Shown here in pieces: positions 17,154 to 26,279 of a DNA stretch of 64,000 nt. The translations under genes were made by a program, and so were the position numbers. Positions within the stretch are counted from its first letter, which is position 1; the number at the start of each line of letters is the position of its first letter. The stretch comes from Emticicia aquatica. GTDB lineage: Bacteria; Bacteroidota; Bacteroidia; Cytophagales; Spirosomataceae. The DNA lies in the NCBI RefSeq assembly GCF_923079645.1, contig NZ_CAKLPY010000001.1, forward strand, positions 930,001 through 994,000, written 5' to 3'. The notes below the pieces were generated by a model. The model made no database searches. It was not told where the DNA came from and saw nothing but the letters and a program-made list of their open reading frames with translations.

Positions 17154-19250
17154 CTAAAGTTTCAAAATTGTAAACTCTACTCTTCTATTTTTTTTGCGAG
17201 TTTCTTCTGTTGCATTACTAGCAATTGGCTTTGATTGTCCCCAACCTTTGGTTTGAATACGTTTGGTATCAATTCCACCTTTTTCAACTAAATATTTTTT
17301 TACTTCATTGGCACGGTTTTGTGAAAGCTTCACATTGAGCATAATATTATCATCACTACCATCAGTATGTCCTTCAATAATAACTTCCATTGCAGGATAT
17401 TCTTGCATTAATTCAATAATTCTATTTAATTCAGGGAAAGAGGCGGGTAAAATATCAAACTTACTTTGATTGAAAAAGAGGTTGTTTAAAATCATTGTTT
17501 GCCCTTCTTTGACAGGAATCAAGTTGATATTTTTCTTTATTTCTCTAAATCTTTTTTCTTTGGTTAAGTCTAAAGTTTCGCTAATACTGACAAATCCTTT
17601 TTTTGAAGCATTCAAACTATAAGATTTTTTTAGCGGAACTACCATTTTATACTCGCCAGTTTCAGGGTCAAATTCGGCTACAATTTTGTCGTTTGAAATA
17701 TTTGTACTGTCATTCAATAGTTCCATAATAACATCAGCGGCAATCGGTTTTTTATCAAAAGCATTGACAACAGTTCCAGAAATAATTGCAACAGGTTCGG
17801 GTTTTATGGATGGGAAAAGTTTAATTCTAAAAATATCTTCCCATTTTCCACCCAAAGCATTTTCTTCGGAACTTAAATAGGCATATTCACCTGACGCCGA
17901 AATAGTAAAATATCCGTCCCACTTGGGTGTATTAATCAAATTACCAAGATTTTCGGGTTCACTCCAGTTTGTCCAAGTGCTATCTAATCGATGACTAAGA
18001 AAAATATCATTATCACCATAACCAGGAAAACCGGAAGTCGAAAAATAAATAGTTTTAGAATCAGCAGCAATGAAGGGAGTACTTTCTCTTTCGGCAGTAT
18101 TGATGGTTGCACCCATACTTTGTGGTTTTGACCAAATATCTCCGTCTTTCAGGAAAGAAACATATAAATCTTTGTCTCCACGAGAATCTTTTCGTTCACA
18201 GGCAATTATCATTACTTTTCCGTTCGGGGCTAATGAAAACTCGGTAAAATCACTTCGGTTATAATAATCAGTAATTTTAACTTCTTTAGGAAATTCCCAG
18301 CCTAAACGCGTTTTTTTAGATTTAGATAAACCAGGTCGATAAGTCCCGTCTGGATTATAAATATTGAGTATATAAATATTTTTACCATCAGCCGAAATAC
18401 TCGTTGCTGCATTATTTACATCAGTATTGATAGGCCCAGCAATATTTTCGGCTTCTCCCCAAATGCCATCAGGCTGCAATTTAGAAACCCACACATCTTG
18501 CCTTTTTTCTTTGCCAATGTTTAATTCGTGACCTTCTCTAGCAAAAATTAGGGTTTTTCCATCGGGAGTGACAATTGGAGCAACTTCTCTAAATTTAGAG
18601 TTTACACCTTTTCCTAAACTTTCTTTTAATATTTCTTTCGGAATATCTTTTACAAGATTGATTTTTGCTTCATAAGGAAGGTCAATTTCTGAAATTCCCA
18701 AAGCATCAATTTGATTATAACCAGGTATTTTTGCAGGAGCAAGAACAATTTTTATTGCATAAACTTTATACTGAGTTTGCGGAATGATAATGTTCCACAT
18801 TCGGCCAATTTCAGTTGGACCATCTTCCTTATTTTCGTGAATGATGTATTCTCGGTCGGTGGAATCATAAGCCAAAACCCTTAAAACAGCCCCTGGGTTG
18901 AAGTTTTCAGCGATACAAACCTGCTTTATTCTCACTGGATTTTCAAATCCTACTTTTATATATTCTTCGGCATAAGTATCCGCTCCAGATGATGACCAAG
19001 CACATTTACTATCGCCTTTTTGTGGTAGTTTATTTGGGTTACCTAAAATCTGAATAGCTCTATATTGCGGCCCTTGATAGATTGGGTCGGTTCGTTCTGA
19101 AGAAAATGCAAGAACTTTGTTTGCCCATTGTACTTTTTGTTGAGCAAAAACATGGACTATAGGAGTGAAAATCAATAAAAATGCACCTAATTGAATCAAT
19201 AAGGGAATATTGCAAGAGCTGGAAATTGATTTTTTGTGAGTGAAAAACAT
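17154..19250 (-). CDS. OmpA-family outer membrane protein with PD40 propeller repeats
   Basis: The frame opens with a GTG at 19268, but the ATG at 19250 gives a better signal peptide start; 698 residues. After the signal peptide (ends near VFAQQ) comes a discoidin-like beta region (~35-190), then PD40/WD40-like blades (TPDGKTLIFAREG, SADGKNIYILN, SGEYAYLS), a small carboxypeptidase-regulatory-like domain near 500-570, and a C-terminal OmpA peptidoglycan-binding domain (EGHTDGSDDN, LSQNRANEVKKYL, RRVEF). The propeller-CRD-OmpA order recalls the T9SS-associated PorE, but the N-terminal TPRs of PorE are replaced. Likely anchors the outer membrane to the cell wall. Confidence 0.82.
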   Translation of the reverse strand: MFFTHKKSISSSCNIPLLIQLGAFLLIFTPIVHVFAQQKVQWANKVLAFSSERTDPIYQGPQYRAIQILGNPNKLPQKGDSKCAWSSSGADTYAEEYIKVGFENPVRIKQVCIAENFNPGAVLRVLAYDSTDREYIIHENKEDGPTEIGRMWNIIIPQTQYKVYAIKIVLAPAKIPGYNQIDALGISEIDLPYEAKINLVKDIPKEILKESLGKGVNSKFREVAPIVTPDGKTLIFAREGHELNIGKEKRQDVWVSKLQPDGIWGEAENIAGPINTDVNNAATSISADGKNIYILNIYNPDGTYRPGLSKSKKTRLGWEFPKEVKITDYYNRSDFTEFSLAPNGKVMIIACERKDSRGDKDLYVSFLKDGDIWSKPQSMGATINTAERESTPFIAADSKTIYFSTSGFPGYGDNDIFLSHRLDSTWTNWSEPENLGNLINTPKWDGYFTISASGEYAYLSSEENALGGKWEDIFRIKLFPSIKPEPVAIISGTVVNAFDKKPIAADVIMELLNDSTNISNDKIVAEFDPETGEYKMVVPLKKSYSLNASKKGFVSISETLDLTKEKRFREIKKNINLIPVKEGQTMILNNLFFNQSKFDILPASFPELNRIIELMQEYPAMEVIIEGHTDGSDDNIMLNVKLSQNRANEVKKYLVEKGGIDTKRIQTKGWGQSKPIASNATEETRKKNRRVEFTILKL

Positions 19251-19308
19251 TTTTTTTAAAAGAATCACTGTTTTTTTCTCTAATTGGGTTTATTTTTTTG
19301 AAAGAAAG

Positions 19309-19340
19309 CGAAAGTATGCAATTTTATTAGACTATCAAAA
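19309..19340 (-). promoter_or_regulatory. Promoter of the OmpA/PD40 gene
   Basis: Minus-strand TTTTG (19340-19336), exactly 19 bases, then TACTTTCG (19316-19309), one mismatch from TAnnTTTG. Transcription would start near 19302, about 50 bases before the ATG at 19250. Confidence 0.55.
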
Positions 19341-19605
19341 TTAGGCTTATCTCTTATTTAATTTTGGAGCCATTATTTTTATTTTTTATACCTTGACTAA
19401 TCTATCATGCTTATTAACAACGTTTTGTGAGTCAAATTTGTGCATTTCTAAAATTCAAAAAGTAATATTTACGAGACTTAACTTTTCATTAACAAAATAT
19501 TCTTTTAAAAATTCAACAAATACTTTCATTCTTACGTTTTGTTTACGAATTTAGCGGAACAATTCGGAATTACGACTTTAATAATTTAATAAAGCTTATA
19601 GTAAA
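19341..19605. other. Divergent intergenic region between the OmpA/PD40 and cytochrome c genes
   Basis: About 265 bases of AT-rich sequence with no convincing gene. It must hold the cytochrome c promoter; TACGTTTTG near 19533-19541 is a near match to the -7 element but has one extra T and no clear -33 partner. Nothing else stands out. Confidence 0.5.
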
Positions 19606-19926
19606 ATGAAAAAATCACTCCTGACCATTGCGGTTGTACTTGGGATTGCCTCTGTGTCGAAAGCACAAACAAAAATTCCACCAGATATTGAGAAATTACT
19701 TCAAAAAAATACTTGTTTGGCTTGCCATAAAGTAGATACTCGTTTGGTAGGGCCAGCTTATATTGAAGTAAATAAAAAGAAAAAATATAAGCCTGAGCAA
19801 ATTGTAGAGTTGATTTACAAACCAAAACCATCAAACTGGGAAGGTTATCCTCCGATGGCTGCTTTGACAAATGTTCCAAAAGATGAAGCATTGAAAATTG
19901 CAAAATGGATTACAACTTTAAAGTAA
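19606..19926 (+). CDS. Periplasmic class I c-type cytochrome
   Basis: A 106-residue protein with a signal peptide (cleavage after SKA), one haem-binding CLACH motif (CxxCH) near residues 38-42, the early GPAY loop, and a Met ligand candidate in YPPMAAL. Size and motif order fit a monohaem class I cytochrome c of about 9 kDa once mature, carrying electrons in the periplasm. No oxidase or reductase genes adjoin it, so its partner is unknown. Confidence 0.9.
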   Translation: MKKSLLTIAVVLGIASVSKAQTKIPPDIEKLLQKNTCLACHKVDTRLVGPAYIEVNKKKKYKPEQIVELIYKPKPSNWEGYPPMAALTNVPKDEALKIAKWITTLK

Positions 19927-19937
19927 TCATCTTAAAC

Positions 19938-19974
19938 AAAAGACCTCTATTTGATTTTTCAATAGAGGTCTTTT
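19938..19974. terminator. Bidirectional terminator between cytochrome c and FtsB-like genes
   Basis: Perfect 14-base arms AAAAGACCTCTATT (19938-19951) and its complement (19961-19974), with A/T runs on both sides, between two convergent genes. It can serve both strands. Confidence 0.88.
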
Positions 19975-19987
19975 GCCACTTATTATT

Positions 19988-20314
19988 TTATTCTTCCTCT
20001 TTTTCAACCGATTTATTTTCTTCATCAACCACTACAAAAACGGTTTCTCCACTTTTTTTCATTAAGTACTTTTCACGAGCGAATTTCTCCATTGATTCTT
20101 GATTGCCCATAACTTCCTTTTCTTCTTCTTTTACTTTTTTGAGTTCTTCAACGTAGTATTCTTGTTGGTTTTCTAAATCGGAGAGCTTTTGCCAAAGTCT
20201 AAATTGAGCCACTAGATTGCTGCCATCAAAAAAGGTGACCCAAACCAAAAGGCCAACAAGCGTAAGCACATAAAAACGGTATTTATGTACAATTACAGGA
20301 ATATGAATTTTCAT
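19988..20314 (-). CDS. FtsB/DivIC family septum formation initiator
   Basis: A 108-residue bitopic protein: short cytoplasmic start, one transmembrane helix (~13-33), then a coiled coil rich in Glu and Lys (~38-75) and the FAREKYLMKKSGETVFVV motif typical of DivIC/FtsB proteins. It would belong to the FtsQLB-type divisome subcomplex that activates septal wall synthesis. The tail is acidic and likely disordered. It lies 125 bases downstream of eno, the order commonly seen for this family in many bacteria. Confidence 0.88.
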   Translation of the reverse strand: MKIHIPVIVHKYRFYVLTLVGLLVWVTFFDGSNLVAQFRLWQKLSDLENQQEYYVEELKKVKEEEKEVMGNQESMEKFAREKYLMKKSGETVFVVVDEENKSVEKEEE

Positions 20315-20374
20315 TGTAGGAAAGTTTTAAAGCACGATTGTACTTCAAAAATAGGTATTTCTGTTAAAAAAACA

Positions 20375-20412
20375 AAAAGCGTTGAATAATTTTAAAATCA
20401 TTCAACGCTTTT
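20375..20412 (-). terminator. Terminator after eno
   Basis: Perfect 13-base arms AAAAGCGTTGAAT (20375-20387) and ATTCAACGCTTTT (20400-20412). Read leftward it is followed by a T-rich run. It begins 28 bases after the enolase stop codon. Confidence 0.85.
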
Positions 20413-20439
20413 GTTATCACTCTTGAGAGCGAATAAAAT

Positions 20440-21738
<1,299 letters not shown>

Positions 21739-21793
21739 TTATAAAAAATATTGAAATCGTACAAAAGCACGATATTTTCTTTGGTAACTGCCG

Positions 21794-21825
21794 TAAAATT
21801 AGCTATTTTTTTGAGATTAGACAAA
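21794..21825 (-). promoter_or_regulatory. Probable eno promoter
   Basis: Minus-strand TTTG (21825-21822), 20 bases, then TAATTTTA (21801-21794), one mismatch from TAnnTTTG. Transcription would start near 21787, leaving a ~70-base leader that contains a small hairpin, ATCGT/ACGAT, at 21756-21773. Confidence 0.4.
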
Positions 21826-21851
21826 TTTTGTAAATACTTAGGAATGAATTC

Positions 21852-22736
21852 CTAAACAATATTCATGGTTTGCTCCTTGATTTTTTCTAACTCATCTTTC
21901 ATTTGAACAACTAATCTTTGAATAATCGAATCATTTGCTTTCGAGCCAATCGTATTGACTTCACGACCGATTTCTTGGGCAATAAAGTTAAGTTTCTTTC
22001 CATTAGAAGCAATTTTTAATTCTTGAATAAAATATTCTAAATGGTTTTTTAAACGAACTTTCTCTTCTGAAATATCAAACTTTTCTACATAATAAATCAA
22101 TTCTTGTTCAAAACGATTTTTGTCGAATGTTTCACTTGATGACCATTCGCCAACGGCTTTTTCGATGCGTTCACGAACCACTGGAATCCTTTTTGGGTCT
22201 TGTTCTTCGACCTGTGCAAGTAAATTACTGATACTTTGAATATATTCTTGAAATTTCAATGAAGTGTTTCCACCTTCTTGCGTACGAAATTCCTTACATT
22301 TTTTTATTGCTTGATTAATAGCACTTTTCATCAAATCCCATTCGGCTTTGGCATCAACTTCGCTCAAAGAATCATTATTATAAACATTTGGCATCATGGA
22401 AGCCATACGTAATAATTCGGTTGGACTTGGTTCAAAACCCAGTTCGTTGGCCGTGGCTTTTAGGTCTTTAAAATACGCTTTGATGAGTGGGCGATTAACT
22501 GTTGTGGAAGCTCCAGATTCATCTTTTGGAGTAACGTTCATCATGAATTCGACTTTACCACGCTCTAATTCTTGGGTAAGTAGATTTCTGATTTCAATTT
22601 CTCTTTCAGAATAGGTGCGTGGAATTCGGCAATAAATGTCAAAAAACTTAGAATTTAACGATTTTATTTCGACAGTTACAGAGATTTTAGCATTTTCGAC
22701 GGTTGCCGAGCCAAAACCAGTCATTGATTGTAGCAT
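21852..22736 (-). CDS. yicC: YicC family endoribonuclease
   Basis: A 294-residue protein starting MLQSMTGFGSA, the invariant opening of YicC proteins, and ending with the DUF1732 region (GKKLNFIAQEIGREVNTIGSKAND). Family members are hexameric RNases involved in small-RNA turnover and stationary-phase survival. It lies 134 bases upstream of eno, which seems to have its own promoter. Confidence 0.92.
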   Translation of the reverse strand: MLQSMTGFGSATVENAKISVTVEIKSLNSKFFDIYCRIPRTYSEREIEIRNLLTQELERGKVEFMMNVTPKDESGASTTVNRPLIKAYFKDLKATANELGFEPSPTELLRMASMMPNVYNNDSLSEVDAKAEWDLMKSAINQAIKKCKEFRTQEGGNTSLKFQEYIQSISNLLAQVEEQDPKRIPVVRERIEKAVGEWSSSETFDKNRFEQELIYYVEKFDISEEKVRLKNHLEYFIQELKIASNGKKLNFIAQEIGREVNTIGSKANDSIIQRLVVQMKDELEKIKEQTMNIV

Positions 22737-22943
22737 GTAATATTATATGAGTGAATAATAGAAATACACAGCTTTTTTGAAATAGAGAAGCTAGTTTTCT
22801 AAACAATTAAAACTATGACAAATAACGTCAAAATATAGGATATTTTTGAAAAAATATGAATGAATTTTGAGAAAAGCTTATTTTTATTTGCCATTTGCTA
22901 AACAATGATAATCGAATGTTAATAAAACCGAACTATAATAAAT

Positions 22944-22983
22944 AAAAACGGGTACAAATCAGCTTCGATTTGTACCCGTTTTT
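22944..22983 (-). terminator. Terminator of the ABC exporter operon
   Basis: Perfect 17-base arms (22944-22960 and 22967-22983), core ACGGGTACAAATC, six-base loop, and a T run on the minus strand. It starts 17 bases after the permease stop codon. Confidence 0.9.
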
Positions 22984-22999
22984 GTAACAAATAAGATGT

Positions 23000-24337
23000 T
23001 TATCCTTTATAAAATAACCATTTGCCAATTTCTTTGAATGACGGTTTTTTTCCATACATCAAGATTCCAACACGGTAGATTTTAGCGGCTAGCCAAACCA
23101 TTCCAATGGTGCTAATAACGAGTAACGTCATTGACAGAATTAATTCCCATGGTTCAACACCAAATGGCAAGCGAGCCATCATTGTGATTGGAGCTGTAAA
23201 TGGAATAATTGATGCCCAAAATAATAATTTATTATCGGCTTGTCCTGCCGTCATCAGACCGATTAAATAACCAGCCAAAAGCGGTAGCATTATCGGAAAC
23301 ATAAATTGTTGGGTGTCGGTCTCGTTGTCAACTGCCGAGCCAATTGCTCCGTAAACTGATGCATAAAATAAGTAACCAAATAAGAAATAAAATAAGAAAC
23401 AGCCAATTATTAATGGAATATTGAGGCTTTTGGCACTTTTCAAGAAACCCATTACTTTTCCTGCATCGGAAGGAGTTTCAGTTACTTTTTTGGCAATTTT
23501 ATCTTTGTCTTTTTGTGGCATTTCTGACATTTGTTGTTGTGCCGCTTTCTTGATTTGATTAGCAGGCAATAACGATGAGCTGACGGTCGTTAAGGCAAAG
23601 GTTAAGGTTATCCACAGAGCAAATTGGGTAAGTCCAACCATGCCAACGCCTAATATTTTCCCCATCATCAACTGAAAAGGTTTAACCGATGAAATAATTA
23701 CTTCAATTATTCGATTAGTTTTTTCTTCAATAACACCTCTCATTACTTGTACACCGAAGCCAACAACAGTCGAAAACATCAAAATAACCGTTATTGTGCC
23801 TAAAATTGTTGAAGCAAGTGTATTTTGTTCTTTTTGTTCACCTTCTTTACTCACAACTACAACTTTAGATGAAACATTTACATCAGCTTCTTCTAAAATT
23901 TTCTGGTCGATACCCGCTTTTGCCAACTTAACATTACGAATTTCGTTTTGAATGATGTTTTCGATTTTGTTTTGGATTTCAAAACCGACCCCTTTTCCAG
24001 TATAAATGCGTAAGCTACTAGGGTCATCCATGATATTTTGAGGAATTACCGCTACAATATCTGTTTGCTTTTGATTTAGCCGACTAATGGCCGAATCTAG
24101 TGGTAATTTGAGGTATTCAAATTTAACTTTTTCAGAATTTTTAAATTTTTGGGTAAAAGCACCGCTTTCATCAATAATCGAAACCTTTTGCTGTTCTTGT
24201 GAATTAAAAACGCCCCAAAAAAGTAAAGCGTAAAAACCTGAAATTAAAATGGGCATCAAGAGTGTCATTACCCAAAAGGATTTTTTCTTGATTCTGACCA
24301 AATATTCTCGACGAAGGATAAGTAGTATATTTTTCAT
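23000..24337 (-). CDS. ABC-2 type transporter permease (NatB-like)
   Basis: A 445-residue permease: one N-terminal membrane helix (~20-42), a large extracytoplasmic domain (~45-185), then about five or six helices to the end. The start ILRREYLVRIKKKSFWVMTLLMPILI and VIEEKTNRIIEVIISSVKPFQLMMGKI are characteristic of NatB/DUF3526-type ABC-2 exporters. With the ATPase gene 71 bases upstream it would form an exporter; NatAB moves sodium, but relatives export lipids, drugs or peptides, so the substrate is open. Confidence 0.88.
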   Translation of the reverse strand: MKNILLILRREYLVRIKKKSFWVMTLLMPILISGFYALLFWGVFNSQEQQKVSIIDESGAFTQKFKNSEKVKFEYLKLPLDSAISRLNQKQTDIVAVIPQNIMDDPSSLRIYTGKGVGFEIQNKIENIIQNEIRNVKLAKAGIDQKILEEADVNVSSKVVVVSKEGEQKEQNTLASTILGTITVILMFSTVVGFGVQVMRGVIEEKTNRIIEVIISSVKPFQLMMGKILGVGMVGLTQFALWITLTFALTTVSSSLLPANQIKKAAQQQMSEMPQKDKDKIAKKVTETPSDAGKVMGFLKSAKSLNIPLIIGCFLFYFLFGYLFYASVYGAIGSAVDNETDTQQFMFPIMLPLLAGYLIGLMTAGQADNKLLFWASIIPFTAPITMMARLPFGVEPWELILSMTLLVISTIGMVWLAAKIYRVGILMYGKKPSFKEIGKWLFYKG

Positions 24338-24408
24338 GTTTTATTTTTTATTTGTAGAACAAATATTCAACTTTTGCGTAAAGACAATTGAATACTTGAT
24401 TCATTTAA

Positions 24409-25323
24409 TTAATCAATTGTTTCGTTGACAACCATTTTGAAAATATCATTCATTGAAGGAATGTTTTCTCCAAATGAACGAAGCTCGACTTGGTCTATTA
24501 AAAGTCTAACTAATTGATTTACAGGAATATCTGGTTGAATTTTGATGGTTGCAGCAGAGAAGTTGTCTTCAATTTTTTCGGTTTTTACAATTTCAAATCC
24601 ATTGCCGATTTCGCCTAAGTTTCCTGCATACTCAACATTATAAGTATGTGTTTTAAAACGTTCTTTGATTTCGGATTTTGCTCCATCCAGTACTTTTTCT
24701 GATTTATTTATCAAAGCGATATGGTCGCACAATTCCTCAACTGATTCCATGCGGTGAGTTGAGAAAATAATCGTTGAACCTTTTTCTTTGAGTTCAAGGA
24801 TTTCGTTTTTAATCAAATCAGCATTAATTGGGTCAAATCCCGAAAAAGGTTCATCCAAAATAATCAGTTGTGGTTCGTGAAGAACAGTGGCAACAAACTG
24901 AATTTTTTGCTGCATTCCTTTCGATAAATCTTCAACATTTTTTGTCCACCACGTTTTAATATCAAATTTAATGAACCAAGCTTTCAACTTTTCGAGGGCT
25001 TCTTTTTCTGAAAGTCCTTTGAGTTGAGCCAAATAAAGTAATTGCTCGCCAACTTTCATTTTCTTGTAAAGTCCACGCTCTTCGGGCAAATACCCAATTT
25101 CTTTAATGTGCTGTTGATTTAGTTTTTTACCATCAAACATCACATAACCTTCATCTGGGCCAGTAATTTGATTAATAATACGAATGAGTGACGTTTTGCC
25201 AGCACCATTTGGACCTAAAAGTCCGAAAATTACTCCTTTTGGAATATTAAGGCTGACATTGTTGAGGGCTGTGTGTTGCGAATATCGCTTCACAACATTG
25301 TGAACTTCTAGAATATTATTCAC
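24409..25323 (-). CDS. ABC transporter ATP-binding protein (NatA-like)
   Basis: A 304-residue ATPase. Walker A GPNGAGKT (37-44), a Q-loop region, signature LSKGMQQ (133-139, Lys instead of the usual Gly/second residue), Walker B LIILDEP (153-159) and the switch His in FSTHRMES. The ~85-residue C-terminal extension is typical of NatA/DUF4162 ATPases. It energises the permease encoded next. Confidence 0.93.
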   Translation of the reverse strand: MNNILEVHNVVKRYSQHTALNNVSLNIPKGVIFGLLGPNGAGKTSLIRIINQITGPDEGYVMFDGKKLNQQHIKEIGYLPEERGLYKKMKVGEQLLYLAQLKGLSEKEALEKLKAWFIKFDIKTWWTKNVEDLSKGMQQKIQFVATVLHEPQLIILDEPFSGFDPINADLIKNEILELKEKGSTIIFSTHRMESVEELCDHIALINKSEKVLDGAKSEIKERFKTHTYNVEYAGNLGEIGNGFEIVKTEKIEDNFSAATIKIQPDIPVNQLVRLLIDQVELRSFGENIPSMNDIFKMVVNETID

Positions 25324-25351
25324 GGTTGGTTATTGTTTTGGTTTAGTGGCT

Positions 25352-25382
25352 CAAATATAAGTTACTCGTCAGAATTAATAAA
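25352..25382 (-). promoter_or_regulatory. Promoter of the ABC exporter operon
   Basis: Minus-strand TTTA (25382-25379), exactly 19 bases, then TATATTTG (25359-25352), a perfect TAnnTTTG. Transcription would start near 25346, about 22 bases before the start codon. Confidence 0.6.
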
Positions 25383-25555
25383 GAAATATATACAAATGGA
25401 TTTTTTCTTAAATAAAAGGTAGGAAGGAAGGTTTTGTTTAATGTAGTTTTTGATTGTTGTGCTTTTAGAATTGTATTCTTGGAATAAAAATGTGTAGCTA
25501 ATTTTAGCTAAATATGAGTTTTTTTTTAAAATAGAAGCAGAAATTATGTCAAAGG

Positions 25556-25984
25556 TTATTTATAAAATTCTCTTACTTGAAACAAAAAAAAGCCACTTAT
25601 AAGAAATGTAAAAGCTGCATCAATGAAGTGAAAGTGGAGCAAATCACTGATGAAAAACAATATGAAAGCATAATAAGACCAAACCCAACCTGCTCTTTTG
25701 CGGTCGATTAATCCTTTGATTGCTATTAAACTACAAATCAAACTAACCATGGTAGTAATCGTCGCAATGCTCCACATTGGATTGAGAGAAATTGTACTAA
25801 AAATAGATAAAATGGCAGTTATACCAATTGCAAAAACTGTGAGCGGAACCAAAATTAACATAATTAAAGGACTGATTTTCACGATAAACTCTTTCCATTC
25901 GGCAGGTAATTGAAATGGAGCCTTATTTGTAAAAAGAGGTAAAAGTTCTTTTTCGAAAGGTTTGTCAGCTATGATTGTAGCCAT
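25556..25984 (-). CDS. Small membrane protein of unknown function
   Basis: A 142-residue protein with four hydrophobic helices (about 34-60, 70-92, 98-115 and 118-136) after a soluble N-terminus. A KGLIDRKRAGW motif sits in the loop between helices two and three. I do not recognise the family. It stands alone between the ABC operon and the divergent penicillin-binding protein gene. Confidence 0.65.
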   Translation of the reverse strand: MATIIADKPFEKELLPLFTNKAPFQLPAEWKEFIVKISPLIMLILVPLTVFAIGITAILSIFSTISLNPMWSIATITTMVSLICSLIAIKGLIDRKRAGWVWSYYAFILFFISDLLHFHFIDAAFTFLISGFFLFQVREFYK

Positions 25985-26190
25985 TATTGAAATAAGGTTT
26001 AAGAGTAGAAGAATAAGTTATTTCTAATAAAAATAGTGCTACTATTCTGAAAATCAAACTATTATGAGAGATTGTTTGGAATATTTTACTAAATGGCAAA
26101 GTATTTTTTGAATAATCCTTTTAATTTATTTTGATAATTTTAACTAGAATCATTTCTTTGTCAAAGCATTTTTCAAAACTTTAATGTTTC

Positions 26191-26221
26191 TTTGTAGTTC
26201 AAATGGTAAAATTTATGTTTG
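26191..26221 (+). promoter_or_regulatory. Promoter of the penicillin-binding protein 1A gene
   Basis: TTTG (26191-26194), exactly 19 bases, then TATGTTTG (26214-26221): a perfect match to the Bacteroidota consensus. Transcription would start near 26228, giving a leader of about 52 bases. Confidence 0.72.
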
Positions 26222-26279
26222 TTGGTGGAAAGGTCGTTTGAACCAACTTTCATGTAGATAATTTTTATGTACTCAACCT